Positions 31,421 through 40,942 of a DNA stretch of 64,000 nt are shown in pieces; the first letter of the stretch is position 1, and every line of letters begins with the position of its first letter. Made by a program: the position numbers and the translations under genes. The DNA comes from CAXXOK01 sp963675655 (GTDB lineage: Bacteria; Bacillota; Clostridia; Christensenellales; Aristaeellaceae): assembly GCA_963675655.1 (NCBI GenBank), contig OY776489.1, positions 1 to 64,000 of the forward strand. The letters are read 5' to 3'. Under the pieces are notes generated by a model, which searched no databases, was not told the DNA's origin, and saw nothing but the letters and a program-made list of their open reading frames with translations.

Positions 31421-34363
31421 TTACCGCTCGATTTCTTCCATAATGAAGCACTCGATGACGTCGCCCTCTTTAATATCGTTATAACCATCCAAACTTGCAC
31501 CGCACTCAAAGCTCTGCGCTACTTCTTTCGCATCGTCCTTGAAACGCTTCAGAGAGCTCAGCTTGCCTTCAAACGTTACAATATTGTCCCGCAGCAGGCG
31601 AACCTGCGCGTTACGCTGCAGTTTGCCATCGGTTACATAGCAACCGGCAATTGTACCTGCGCCCGTGATATGGAATACGTTTCGCACTTCGGCATGGCCC
31701 AGCAATACTTCCTTGAATTCCGGCGCCAGCAGGCCTTTCATAGCCTTCTCAATATCTTCAATCGCTTGATAGATAATGCGGTAGAGCCGGATATCCACAC
31801 CTTCCCGTTCGGCAGCCGCACGTGCGTTGCTGTTGGGCCGGATGTTAAAGCCGATGATAATGGCGTTGAACGCCGCGGCCAGGTTTACATCGTCATTGGT
31901 TACCGCGCCTACGCCGCTATGCAGAATACGCACTTTCACCTGATCGTTGGACAGCTTCTCCAGCGCCTGTTTTACCGCTTCCACGGAGCCCTGCACATCC
32001 GCTTTTACAATCAGGTTCAGCGTTTCCACCTTGCCCTGATCAATTTGGCTGAACAGGTTATCCAGCGATACCTTGGCGATGCTGTTGGCATTGCGTTCCA
32101 CCTTGATCTTCTCACGGCGTTCCTCAACCACCTGACGACCCAAACGATCGTCAGCCACAGCCATCATATCGTCGCCCGCGCTGGGTACTTCGGAAAAACC
32201 GGAAACTTCAACCGGCACGGAAGGCCCTGCCTCGTCCACGCGCTCGCCCTTATCATTGACCATCGCACGTACACGGCCGCTGGCCAACCCGACGACGATA
32301 TTGTCGCCCACATGCAGCGTACCGGTCTGCACCAGCACAGTTGCCAGCGGACCACGCGCCTTATCCAGCTTCGCTTCGATAATAACGCCCTTCGCCATAC
32401 GATTGGGGTTGGCGCGCAGTTGCAGCAGATCCGCCTGCAGCAGAATCATCTCCAGCAGGCTTTCCACACCTTCGCCGGTAGCAGCGCTTACGGGCACCAT
32501 AATAGTGTCGCCGCCCCACTCTTCGGGCACCAGTTCGTAACCCGTTAAATCCTGTTTTACACGGTTGGGATCGGCGTTTTCTTTATCCATCTTGTTAATC
32601 GCAACGATAATCGGCACGCCCGCCGCTTTTGCGTGGTTAATGGACTCAATCGTCTGCGGCATGACACCGTCGTCCGCCGCAACCACCAACACGGCGATAT
32701 CCGTCGCTTGCGTGCCGCGTGCACGCATGGCGGTAAACGCTTCATGACCCGGCGTATCCAGGAAGGTGATGCTATCCCCATCCATATCCACCGTATAAGC
32801 GCCGATATGCTGGGTAATGCCGCCTGCCTCGCCTGCGGTAACATGCGTATGCCGGATGTAATCCAGCAGCGATGTCTTACCATGGTCAACGTGACCCATA
32901 ATGGTAATAACCGGCGGACGCGGTTGCAAATCTTCATCCGCATCCTCGATGTCCGTTTCAGTCAGCGCATCTTCGGCTGTCTTTGCCAGATTCATTTCCA
33001 GCGTTACGCCAAACTCTGTGCAAACCAGGCTGGCCGTATCGAAATCCAGCTCGCTGTTGATGTTTGCCATAATGCCCAACAGCAGCAGCTTCTTCAAAAT
33101 CTCGCCGGCCGGCTTACCGATACGCTCGGTTAAATCCTTGACGGTAATGCTTTGCGCGGTCATATAGGCCGTTTCAATTTTAATGGGAGCCATCATCATC
33201 TGCGCGCTGGGCTTCTTCACGCGCGCACGGCGGCCGCCGCGTACTACATCGTCGTCGATACCGTTAAAACTGCGCTTTGCCATCTGTCTGCGGTTTCTAG
33301 ATACGCGCTCCGGATCGTGCTGACGTTGATAATTGCGTTTATTCGGATCGTAATTGCTTACGCGCTCCTTCTCGAGCACAGGCGTAAGCTCCGGTCCGCT
33401 TTTTCCGCCGCCGCTGCGCCGTGGTGCTCCGCCGGGTGCGGGCCTGTTAAACCCGCCGCTCGGGCGACCGGCAGGCGCCTGCCCCTGCTGCGGTGCATTT
33501 GCGGGGCGGCCATAAGGTCCACGCGCATTCGCCGGCCGGCCAAATTGACCCTGTGCCTGCGGATTCGCGGGACGGCCAAACTGGCCTTGCGCCTGCGGAT
33601 TCGCGGGACGGCCAAACTGGCCTTGCGCCTGTGGATTCGCAGGACGACCATAAGGGCCTTGTGGATTCGCAGGACGACCATAAGGGCCTTGCGGATTCGC
33701 CGGACGACCATAGGGACCCTGCGGGTTTGCAGGGCGTCCATAGGGGCCTTGCGGGTTCGCGGGGCGGCCATAAGGCCCGCGTGGTGCGCCGGCAACCGGC
33801 TGACCCTGCTGCGGGCGCGGTGCTCTGGGCGCGGGTTTGGGGGCAGTATAGGCAGGCACCATCGCAGGTTTGGCCTCTTCGGGTGCTTCCTTTTCCTCCG
33901 GTTTAACAGCCGCCGGTTTTTCCTCGGCTGTTTTTTCTTCCGTTTTCGGGGCGGTAGGCGCTTTTACTTCCGGCTTGGCCGGTTTTTCCTCGCCAACAGC
34001 TTTCCCTGAAGCAGCCTCAACCGTTTTCTCAGCTTTATCAGAAGCTACTTCCGGTTTGGCAGCACTTACTTCAGGTTTGACTGCAACCATTTCAGGCTTA
34101 GGCGCGGCTACAGGTTCGGATTTCTCCTCTTCCGTGTCCGGCATGGTATAAGCCTTTGTATGCTGCTGTACCAGGCGCTGCTGTTCGGCCTGCTTTTCCT
34201 CCGCACGCCGCTGCTCTTCCTCACGGGCATATTGGTTTTCCAGCATGTGCAGCGTCTGCATCAGTTCGTCCGCACCCTTGCGGACGCTTGTGACGCTCTC
34301 CATTACGGTTTCCGCGCCCTTGAGAAGATCTTTGGTGGCATCCTTGAGTTTCGCTTTGGTCAT
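31421..34363 (-). CDS. infB: Translation initiation factor IF-2
   Basis: 980 residues. It delivers initiator fMet-tRNA to the 30S subunit. The long N-terminal region is charged (Glu/Lys/Ala/Pro) then holds a tandem repeat of GPYGRPANPQ and AQGQFGRPANPQ units; the conserved part begins with an IF2_N-like segment (TVKDLTERIGKPAGEILKKLL). The G domain shows GHVDHGKTSLLDYIR, AGGITQHIGAY, DTPGHEAF and NKMD; domains II-IV follow through to the end. It is longer than typical clostridial IF-2 because of the N-terminal repeats. It lies in the conserved nusA-infB operon. Confidence 0.97.
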   Translation of the reverse strand: MTKAKLKDATKDLLKGAETVMESVTSVRKGADELMQTLHMLENQYAREEEQRRAEEKQAEQQRLVQQHTKAYTMPDTEEEKSEPVAAPKPEMVAVKPEVSAAKPEVASDKAEKTVEAASGKAVGEEKPAKPEVKAPTAPKTEEKTAEEKPAAVKPEEKEAPEEAKPAMVPAYTAPKPAPRAPRPQQGQPVAGAPRGPYGRPANPQGPYGRPANPQGPYGRPANPQGPYGRPANPQGPYGRPANPQAQGQFGRPANPQAQGQFGRPANPQAQGQFGRPANARGPYGRPANAPQQGQAPAGRPSGGFNRPAPGGAPRRSGGGKSGPELTPVLEKERVSNYDPNKRNYQRQHDPERVSRNRRQMAKRSFNGIDDDVVRGGRRARVKKPSAQMMMAPIKIETAYMTAQSITVKDLTERIGKPAGEILKKLLLLGIMANINSELDFDTASLVCTEFGVTLEMNLAKTAEDALTETDIEDADEDLQPRPPVITIMGHVDHGKTSLLDYIRHTHVTAGEAGGITQHIGAYTVDMDGDSITFLDTPGHEAFTAMRARGTQATDIAVLVVAADDGVMPQTIESINHAKAAGVPIIVAINKMDKENADPNRVKQDLTGYELVPEEWGGDTIMVPVSAATGEGVESLLEMILLQADLLQLRANPNRMAKGVIIEAKLDKARGPLATVLVQTGTLHVGDNIVVGLASGRVRAMVNDKGERVDEAGPSVPVEVSGFSEVPSAGDDMMAVADDRLGRQVVEERREKIKVERNANSIAKVSLDNLFSQIDQGKVETLNLIVKADVQGSVEAVKQALEKLSNDQVKVRILHSGVGAVTNDDVNLAAAFNAIIIGFNIRPNSNARAAAEREGVDIRLYRIIYQAIEDIEKAMKGLLAPEFKEVLLGHAEVRNVFHITGAGTIAGCYVTDGKLQRNAQVRLLRDNIVTFEGKLSSLKRFKDDAKEVAQSFECGASLDGYNDIKEGDVIECFIMEEIER
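33530..33790 (-). repeat. Tandem codon repeats in the infB N-terminal region
   Basis: Five 30-bp units coding GPYGRPANPQ followed by three 36-bp units coding AQGQFGRPANPQ and a diverged unit, all in frame. Adjacent units are almost identical at DNA level, which suggests recent slippage or recombination. Confidence 0.9.
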
Positions 34364-34436
34364 TGTACCGCTTGCACCCCCGCATATATTGCGCTTGTAT
34401 TTTGCCTTGTCAGTTAAAAGTAGTTACTATCTATCG

Positions 34437-34772
34437 TCATCCGCCGCCGGATAAGGGATTTTCTTCGCAGAGTAAATGGAGCAGTTTATCCGCCATCTTC
34501 CCGCGCTTTACAGCCACAGTCATGCGGCCGTCCTTTCCCACCGCCTGCGTTATCAGCTCAGCCGGTATGCTGTATAACGGCACGTGGTGGCTTGCGCAGG
34601 AATCCAAAAAACGCTTTCGCGTGTTCTGCGCACTATGCTCATCCATCAGTACCACAGCCGCTGTTTCCCGGCGAACAGCGTCGACGCAGGCATCCTGCCC
34701 CAGCACTGTTTCACCCGCCCGTGCACACAGGCCCAAAAATCCTTTGAGTCGTTGCCATTGTGTGGCCGTCAA
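34437..34772 (-). CDS. ylxQ: L7Ae-family ribosomal protein YlxQ
   Basis: 111 residues from a TTG at 34772, with GGAGG 7 bases upstream and a 4-bp overlap with the ylxR stop. LGLCARAGETVLGQDACVDAVR and AVVLMDEHSAQNTRKRF match the L7Ae/L30e kink-turn RNA-binding fold. It lies in its conserved place between ylxR and infB. Confidence 0.93.
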   Translation of the reverse strand: MTATQWQRLKGFLGLCARAGETVLGQDACVDAVRRETAAVVLMDEHSAQNTRKRFLDSCASHHVPLYSIPAELITQAVGKDGRMTVAVKRGKMADKLLHLLCEENPLSGGG

Positions 34773-35071
34773 TGTGTATCCTCCGTGTTCTTCCCAGCCA
34801 GCAAGGTTTGCATCGTTTCCGTTAATTGCCGGTTGGTTTCCTCGTCCAGATGCGCTTCCAGCGCCCTGTCCAGTTGCCTTTGCTTCAATGCCCGCTTGAG
34901 GCATTCAGCATTGTAGCATACGTATGCGCCACGCCCCGCCTTTTTCCCGGTCGTATCCAGGCTTACCTCGCCTTCCGGCGAACGCACCACGCGTAAAAGC
35001 TCTTTCTTGGGCTTCATTTCGCGGCACCCAACGCACATACGCATCGGAATTTTACGCGGTTTCGCTGGCAT
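34769..35071 (-). CDS. ylxR: YlxR family RNA-binding protein
   Basis: 100 residues. RKIPMRMCVGCREMKPKKELLRVVR and GRGAYVCYNAECLKRAL are the signatures of YlxR (DUF448), with two cysteine pairs. Recent work places YlxR with RNase P and transcriptional effects; here the assignment rests on family and operon position after nusA. Confidence 0.94.
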   Translation of the reverse strand: MPAKPRKIPMRMCVGCREMKPKKELLRVVRSPEGEVSLDTTGKKAGRGAYVCYNAECLKRALKQRQLDRALEAHLDEETNRQLTETMQTLLAGKNTEDTH

Positions 35072-35095
35072 ACTCGGCCTCCTGACATGTGGAAA

Positions 35096-36337
35096 TTATA
35101 GGGTATCGTCCTCATCGGGCGTTTCCAGCGGAATATCGGAAAGCTCCGGCATGCCGGTATCGACATACTCTTCTTCCGAAGGCGCCTCGTAATACTCCTG
35201 ATACCCCATCGGTTCTTCCGGCATTTGCTCGGTCAGGTTGAACATTTCTGCCGCCTGTGATTGGCTCTTAATGTCGATACGCCATCCAGTCAGCTTGGCA
35301 GCCAGACGGGCGTTCTGCCCTTCCTTACCAATTGCCAGACTCAACTGGTTATCTGGAACGACAACGCGGCAGGCTTTCTCGTTTTCAGCTACGAAAACGC
35401 TGAGCACATGCGCCGGGTTCAGCGCATTTGCGATAAACTCTGCCGGGTCGGGAGACCACTTGATGATATCAATCTTCTCGTTGCGCAGTTCTTCAACCAC
35501 TTTATCCACGCGGTTACCGCGCGGGCCTACGCATGCGCCGACCGGATCAATGACCGGATCGGTGGAGAAAACAGCCATTTTGGTACGGCTTCCAGCTTCG
35601 CGGGCAATGGATTTGATCTGCACAACGCCGGCGGCAATTTCCGGCACTTCCATCTCAAACAGGCGCTTGACCAGCCCCGGATGGATACGGCTTACGCGCA
35701 CTTGCGGCCCGCGGAGCATCTCCTTACCCGTACGGTTTACCTCCAGCACATACACCTTGATATGGTCGTCGCTGTGATATTCTTCGCCGGGAATCCATTC
35801 GCTCTTTTCCAAAATGCCTTCGGTGCGGCCCAGTTCCACATAAACGGCGCTGGGTTCCACACGCTGGACAATCGCGGTGAGTATCTCGTTTTCCTTTTCG
35901 GAATACTCATCGTATATTTTCCCCTGCTCCGCTTCGCGGATCCGCTGGATGATCACCTGCTTAGCTGTTTGCGCTGCTGTGCGCAAAAAGCCGCTGGGCG
36001 TAACATCAATTTCAGCAATGTCGCCCATTTGATAATCAGCACGGATTTTTTGGGCGTCTTCCAGGGTAATCTGGTTGGCTTCGTCTTCAATTTCATCGGT
36101 AATCAACTTACGCGCAAAAACATGTGCGATACCGGTAGTACGGTTTAAGGTAACAGAAAGGTTGGCAGGTGCGGTTTCTTCGCGGGACACGTTTTTCTTA
36201 TAGGCAGCCTTCAGCGCCTCTTCAATCGCGCCAAACAGCATATCCTCGCTGATATCTTTTTCCGAAGCCAGTGCGTGCACGGCGTCAATAATTTGCGTTT
36301 CGCGGGACTGCACCGGTGTTTTTTTCGTCGCCTTCAT
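35096..36337 (-). CDS. nusA: Transcription termination/antitermination factor NusA
   Basis: 413 residues. N-terminal RNA-polymerase-binding domain (~1-125), S1 domain (~135-200), then two KH domains (DPVGACVGPRGNRVDKVVEEL and LAIGKEGQNARLAAKLTGW). The acidic C-terminal ~45 residues lack the proteobacterial AR2 repeats, as expected in Firmicutes. It modulates pausing, termination and antitermination. Confidence 0.97.
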   Translation of the reverse strand: MKATKKTPVQSRETQIIDAVHALASEKDISEDMLFGAIEEALKAAYKKNVSREETAPANLSVTLNRTTGIAHVFARKLITDEIEDEANQITLEDAQKIRADYQMGDIAEIDVTPSGFLRTAAQTAKQVIIQRIREAEQGKIYDEYSEKENEILTAIVQRVEPSAVYVELGRTEGILEKSEWIPGEEYHSDDHIKVYVLEVNRTGKEMLRGPQVRVSRIHPGLVKRLFEMEVPEIAAGVVQIKSIAREAGSRTKMAVFSTDPVIDPVGACVGPRGNRVDKVVEELRNEKIDIIKWSPDPAEFIANALNPAHVLSVFVAENEKACRVVVPDNQLSLAIGKEGQNARLAAKLTGWRIDIKSQSQAAEMFNLTEQMPEEPMGYQEYYEAPSEEEYVDTGMPELSDIPLETPDEDDTL

Positions 36338-36359
36338 TACCGAAACTCCTATCTCTTAA

Positions 36360-36836
36360 TCAATCTTCATCTTCAAACACAATGAAAGGTTTTACCTGCG
36401 CAACCATTTTACGGGGGAAAGTCTTCTCGCTCCCATCCGCAAGGGTTATGGTTACGTTTTGTTTATCCATGGCGATCAGCTTGCCTTCAAAGCGCTTTGC
36501 GCCTTCCAGCGGTGCGTAGAGTTTCACTTCTACCTGATCGTTACGATGTTTTGCTATATCCCGTTCAGTCTCAATGGGACGGTCTGCCCCCGGGCTGGAT
36601 ACTTCAAGATAATCATACGCGACGGTTTCCAGCAGCGGCTGTACTGCGCGGTGGAAACGTTCGCAATCGTCCAGCGTTACGCCTTCCGGCTGATCGATGT
36701 ACAGACAAAGGGTTAATCCCTGCGGCTCTCTGGTCAGGGTTACATCCACCAGTTCCAGAGCCATTTGGGCAGCCAATGGAGCAGCAATCGCCTCAACTGC
36801 CTGCTTGCTGACCCCGCTTGCTTGTTTCCCTTTCAT
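36360..36836 (-). CDS. rimP: Ribosome maturation factor RimP
   Basis: 158 residues. MALELVDVTLTREPQGLTLCLYID and the LEVSSPGADRPIETERDIAKHRNDQVEVKL motif identify RimP, needed for 30S assembly. It is the first gene of the nusA-infB operon, 22 bp ahead of nusA. Confidence 0.95.
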   Translation of the reverse strand: MKGKQASGVSKQAVEAIAAPLAAQMALELVDVTLTREPQGLTLCLYIDQPEGVTLDDCERFHRAVQPLLETVAYDYLEVSSPGADRPIETERDIAKHRNDQVEVKLYAPLEGAKRFEGKLIAMDKQNVTITLADGSEKTFPRKMVAQVKPFIVFEDED

Positions 36837-37062
36837 GGCTGCACCACCGTTTCCAAGGCAATCAAAAAGAGCGGCTTGCTATTGCCCTCCCTTTGCCATA
36901 TGGTCTTCTCCGGGTGAGGCTGCGCAAGGCTTTGTGCCTGCTCCCCGTGGATCGGACGGATCATATGGTTACGGAAAGCAATATCCACTCTTTCGATAAA
37001 CCCTTCTTTCTTTTGGGTCGTATAAGTCCCATAAAAGCTGATAATAAGCCAAAGGCATGTTG
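36837..37062 (-). other. Leader of the rimP-nusA-infB operon
   Basis: About 220 bases between the promoter at 37063 and rimP. An in-frame minus ORF reaches across it and ends at the rimP start, with an internal ATG followed by about 43 codons, but no domain is recognisable. It may be a structured leader; no known riboswitch class is apparent. Confidence 0.45.
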
Positions 37063-37091
37063 AGTATAGCACATCAACCACGGAAAAACAA
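37063..37091 (-). promoter_or_regulatory. rimP-nusA operon promoter
   Basis: Minus strand: TTGTTT, 17-base spacer, TATACT. Transcription would start about 220 bases before rimP. Confidence 0.7.
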
Positions 37092-37318
37092 GCGTTTTGC
37101 ACTTTTACGGCGAGAATTCTTTTCAACAGTCACTTCTGGTATGTTTCGAGGAAACGCATGTTTTCACTCCCCCTCTTCTACAGTTTTGCATAAGAAGAAT
37201 ATCCTGTTTATCATAATGATCATTTATGTTATTGCCTTGCCCTATAATGTCCATCTCTATACCGCTTTGCGCCTACCATGGGAGCTGTATCTTAGTATAT
37301 AACATATGATAGCAGCAC

Positions 37319-37346
37319 TTGTCAGCGGGGTAAAATCTGCTATAAT
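37319..37346 (+). promoter_or_regulatory. Promoter of the flippase-yabN operon
   Basis: TTGTCA, 16-base spacer, TATAAT, 33 bp before the GTG start at 37379. Confidence 0.8.
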
Positions 37347-37378
37347 AAACCGGTAACCGAGGAAAGCGGGGCGCCAGG

Positions 37379-39007
37379 GTGAGCGAAAAGCAGAAATCTA
37401 TCGTCGGCGGCATGACGATTTTAGGGGTTACCGGACTGATTTGTAAAGTGGTAGCGGTATTGTACCGCATTCCGCTGGCATGGCTAATCGGCGATCAGGG
37501 GCTGGGTACGTTCCAGCTCGTTTTCCCTACCTATAATTTATTACTCACATTATCCTCTGCCGGGCTGCCTGTGGCGATCAGCCGCATGGTCAGCTTCTCG
37601 CTTGCGCGAAACGATCCCCGCAATGCGCACCGCGCTTTCCGCACGGCATTATCCATTCTTACGGCGCTTGGTGCAGTCGGTACCTTCTTGATGATCGTTT
37701 TTAATCCCTTTCTCAGTTCGCGAGTAGGCGATCCGGAAACGCAGGCCGGGTTCATCGCCATTGCACCTGCGTTGCTGCTGGTATGCACCATGAGCGCATT
37801 CCGCGGTTTTATGCAGGGGCAGCAGAACATGATACCAACCGCGATCAGTCAGCTCATTGAGCAGGTTGGCAAAGTAATCATCGCCCTGCCGCTGGCCTAC
37901 ATCGGTTCTCGCATTGGCATGGAAAGCGCTTCGGAAATCAATATCGGGTATGCCGCAGCCGGCGCGCTGCTGGGGAACTCGATTGCCGAAGGGTTTGCCT
38001 TATTCTTTATCACCGTGATCTACCGGCGTAAACGGAAGGTTTTTGTTACACGCGTTCAGGATGAAGAATGTCAGCCCATGACTCGGCGTGCGCTTGTACG
38101 TCAGCTGCTCGCGCTTGCCGTGCCGATTACACTCGCTTCCTGCATTGTACCGCTGGCGTCATTCATCGATTCCGGGATGATTGTAAACCTACTCGTGAAT
38201 AAAGCCGGTTTTGCACAGGCTGAAGCGCGTGCGATGTATGGCCGGTTTTCTGGATATGTTATTACGCTGATTAATGTTCCCACTGCGCTTGCGCAGGCGA
38301 TATCAATGAGTCTTGTGCCTGCCGTTTCCGCAGGCATGGGCCGTAAAGATTGGAAGAGCATTCGCCGCCAGAGCCATACGGGACTGCGGATGGCTTTTTT
38401 AATCGGCTTGCCCGCAAGCCTCGGCATGAGCATCCTGTCCCGGCAGATTCTATCGTTGATTTATCCTTTCCCCTCAGAAGCGGCGCTTGACCAGACGGCT
38501 ATGCTTTTATCCCTTTCCGCTTTCACCATTGTCCTGTTCACTGTTGTACAGGCGACCAGCGGCATCCTGCAAGGGCTTAAAAAACAACGGATTCCAATGT
38601 ATACATTACTGGTTGGCGTTGGGCTAAAGATATTGATTAACTATAGTCTTATTGGCATGCCGGAGGTCAACATCTATGGTGCTTCTATCGGCTCATTGGT
38701 TTGTTACAGCGTTAGCATGATCCCCAATCTTTACTTCGTACATAAATACGCCGGGCTTCCTATGGATCCGGTTGATATCTTCTATAAACCACTTGGCGCT
38801 ACCGCAGGCATGAGCGCCGTGCTCTATCTTGCAACACTTTGGCTGCCTTCCAGCCGCTTGATAACTATATTCTTACTTATCCTTGGCGTAACTGTTTACA
38901 TCGTCTTTGCACGGTTGGTGGGAGCATTGCGCCCGGAAGATTATCAAATACTAACCGCTAAGCTTCGCAATCGAAAAAACCGTATCCCCCGCAATGATTC
39001 CCGCTAA
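37379..39007 (+). CDS. SpoVB/MurJ-type polysaccharide flippase
   Basis: 542 residues from a GTG. A MATE/MVF-type membrane protein with about 14 helices: GVTGLICKVVAVLYRIPLAWLIGDQGLGTFQLVFPTYNLLLTLSSAGLPVAIS is the start of the SpoVB/YabM family, which flips lipid-linked peptidoglycan or other polysaccharide precursors. The location directly before yabN matches Bacillus yabM and many clostridial genomes. Whether it serves sporulation or vegetative wall synthesis cannot be told. Confidence 0.92.
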   Translation: MSEKQKSIVGGMTILGVTGLICKVVAVLYRIPLAWLIGDQGLGTFQLVFPTYNLLLTLSSAGLPVAISRMVSFSLARNDPRNAHRAFRTALSILTALGAVGTFLMIVFNPFLSSRVGDPETQAGFIAIAPALLLVCTMSAFRGFMQGQQNMIPTAISQLIEQVGKVIIALPLAYIGSRIGMESASEINIGYAAAGALLGNSIAEGFALFFITVIYRRKRKVFVTRVQDEECQPMTRRALVRQLLALAVPITLASCIVPLASFIDSGMIVNLLVNKAGFAQAEARAMYGRFSGYVITLINVPTALAQAISMSLVPAVSAGMGRKDWKSIRRQSHTGLRMAFLIGLPASLGMSILSRQILSLIYPFPSEAALDQTAMLLSLSAFTIVLFTVVQATSGILQGLKKQRIPMYTLLVGVGLKILINYSLIGMPEVNIYGASIGSLVCYSVSMIPNLYFVHKYAGLPMDPVDIFYKPLGATAGMSAVLYLATLWLPSSRLITIFLLILGVTVYIVFARLVGALRPEDYQILTAKLRNRKNRIPRNDSR

Positions 39008-39024
39008 CTAAAGGAGGTTTCTCT

Positions 39025-40473
39025 GTGCATACCATTACCGTAGTTCCCATTTCGACCGGCGATCAATCGTTGTTAACCGTAAATGCACAGCAGCGTCTTT
39101 TAGACGCTCAAACCCTGGTCTTACGCACTGATAAGCACCCGCTATCGAAATGGCTGCAGCAGCAAGGCTGTACATACACAACCCTAGATCACCTTTATGA
39201 ATGCGCGGATGATTTTGATACTTTTAACACCAACGCAGCCAAAACGCTTATCGGCCTTGCTCGGGAAAATGATGTGCTGTACGCCGTATCCGATATAACC
39301 ATGGATTCCACCGTTGCCGCGTTGCAAAAGCAGTTGGAAGGTACCCCCATGTTGACCTTGTTGCCGGGCGTAAGCCATGCAGACCGTTGCCTTGCACTTG
39401 CTGGACAATCAGCTAGCTTGGCGGATGGGCTTGCGGTACAAACAGCTGAGGCGTTTCGCAATTCTCGGTATAATCCTTCTTTACCCCTGATGCTTGGTGA
39501 AATACACAGCCGGCAATGCGCAGGAGAATGCAAATTAAAGCTGATGGATCTACTGCCGGATGATACGCATTTACTCTTCTTCACAGGTGATCAAAACGGC
39601 GAATTGTCCTCTTCACAGATTACATTGGTAGAACTGGATCGTCAGAACAATTATGACCACCTTACAGCCTGCTTTATCCCCGCAATCGTAATGCAGGTAC
39701 GCACGCGCTATAATATGGACGATCTGGTAGCCGTGATGATGCGGCTGCGTGCGCCGGACGGGTGCCCGTGGGATATAGAACAAACACATGAAAGTCTGCT
39801 AACTAACCTGTTAGAAGAAAGCTATGAGTATATCGGCGCCGTTCGAGACGGAGATACAGACCATATGTATGACGAACTGGGTGATGTGCTGTTACAGGTG
39901 GTTTTTCATGCGGAAATAGCGCGGCAACACGGCGATTTTGACATTACTGATGTAACTACCGCCATCACCCATAAAATGATCGAGCGCCATCCGCATATTT
40001 TTGGCGCTGTGAAGGCCGATACGGCCGATCAAGTTTTGGATAACTGGGAAGCTATTAAACGCAGCCAACGCGGGATAAAGAGCGTTGCCGAGGCGATGGA
40101 GGATGTATCTACCGGGTTAAGCCCTACAATGCGCGCCAGCAAAGTGCAGCATAAAGCCGCAAAAATAGGGTTTGATTTCCCCACTGCCGTTTCCGCACTC
40201 ACCAAGGTACATGAAGAAGCGGACGAAGTGCAGCAATGCTTTACGGAAGGCCTCGATCCCGAAATTGAACTGGGCGATCTGCTCTTTTCCATCGTCAATG
40301 TTTGTCGCCTCAGCAATGTGAATCCGGATATCTCGCTATTCACTGCTACGAATAAGTTTATTAATCGTTTCCGAAATATGGAAATTTCTGTGCGAAAGGC
40401 CGGAAAATCAATTGAGGACTTGACTTTGTGCGAAATGGATGTATACTGGGAAGCAGAAAAGCATGTGAAATAG
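39025..40473 (+). CDS. YabN-type fusion: methyltransferase-like domain + MazG pyrophosphohydrolase
   Basis: 482 residues from a GTG with AAAGGAGG upstream. The N-terminal ~220 residues resemble the tetrapyrrole methylase fold (LLPGVSHADRCLALAG..., FFTGDQNG), although the glycine-rich SAM loop is weak. The C-terminal half is MazG: LRAPDGCPWDIEQTHESL, LLEESYEYIGA and YDELGDVLLQVVFHAEIA (metal-binding Glu/Asp), then a second MazG-like repeat to the end. MazG hydrolyses NTPs to NMP and PPi as a housekeeping step. It is 17 bp downstream of the flippase. Confidence 0.93.
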   Translation: MHTITVVPISTGDQSLLTVNAQQRLLDAQTLVLRTDKHPLSKWLQQQGCTYTTLDHLYECADDFDTFNTNAAKTLIGLARENDVLYAVSDITMDSTVAALQKQLEGTPMLTLLPGVSHADRCLALAGQSASLADGLAVQTAEAFRNSRYNPSLPLMLGEIHSRQCAGECKLKLMDLLPDDTHLLFFTGDQNGELSSSQITLVELDRQNNYDHLTACFIPAIVMQVRTRYNMDDLVAVMMRLRAPDGCPWDIEQTHESLLTNLLEESYEYIGAVRDGDTDHMYDELGDVLLQVVFHAEIARQHGDFDITDVTTAITHKMIERHPHIFGAVKADTADQVLDNWEAIKRSQRGIKSVAEAMEDVSTGLSPTMRASKVQHKAAKIGFDFPTAVSALTKVHEEADEVQQCFTEGLDPEIELGDLLFSIVNVCRLSNVNPDISLFTATNKFINRFRNMEISVRKAGKSIEDLTLCEMDVYWEAEKHVK

Positions 40474-40558
40474 CCCTTTTGAGGGTAAAAGTCCGCTTTT
40501 CTAGGCTAAGTCCGAGATGTACCATGAAAATGGCCCAATAACGAAGGAGGAACTACCT

Positions 40559-40834
40559 ATGAACAAAGCTGAATTGACTGCCGCTATCGTAAAGAAGACT
40601 GGTTTCACAAAGAAAGACGCCGAAAAGGCTCTTGGCGCCGTGACCGAGTCGATTACCGAGGCTCTCGCTTCCGGTGAAAAGGTTCAGGTTGTCGGCTTCG
40701 GTTCCTTTGAGGTTCGCAAACGTCCCGCCCGTGTTGCCCGTAACCCCCGCACCGGCGAGCAGATCAAGATCGAAGCTTCCAAAGCTCCCGTTTTCAAAGC
40801 TGGTAAAGCCCTGAAGGAGAGCGTAAACAAGTAA
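40559..40834 (+). CDS. hup: HU family DNA-binding protein
   Basis: 91 residues from the ATG at 40559 with AAGGAGG upstream. MNKAELTAAIVKKTG, VVGFGSFEVRKRPARVARNPRTGE and the PVFKAGKALKE C-terminus are standard HU. Histone-like, bends and compacts DNA. Its codon use is highly biased, as expected for an abundant protein. A terminator follows at 40912. Confidence 0.97.
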   Translation: MNKAELTAAIVKKTGFTKKDAEKALGAVTESITEALASGEKVQVVGFGSFEVRKRPARVARNPRTGEQIKIEASKAPVFKAGKALKESVNK

Positions 40835-40911
40835 GTTCCCTCGCGGAAACGCCTGGGATATCAACCTTATGCAAGGTACCCTTGCGGCAGGTTCCAAAAC
40901 CGGGTCGTAGA

Positions 40912-40942
40912 GGCTGTCGGTCACAACCGACGGCCTTTTTAT
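40912..40942 (+). terminator. Terminator of hup
   Basis: 10-bp stem with one wobble (GGCTGTCGGT / ACCGACGGCC), CACA loop, followed by TTTTTAT. Confidence 0.9.
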
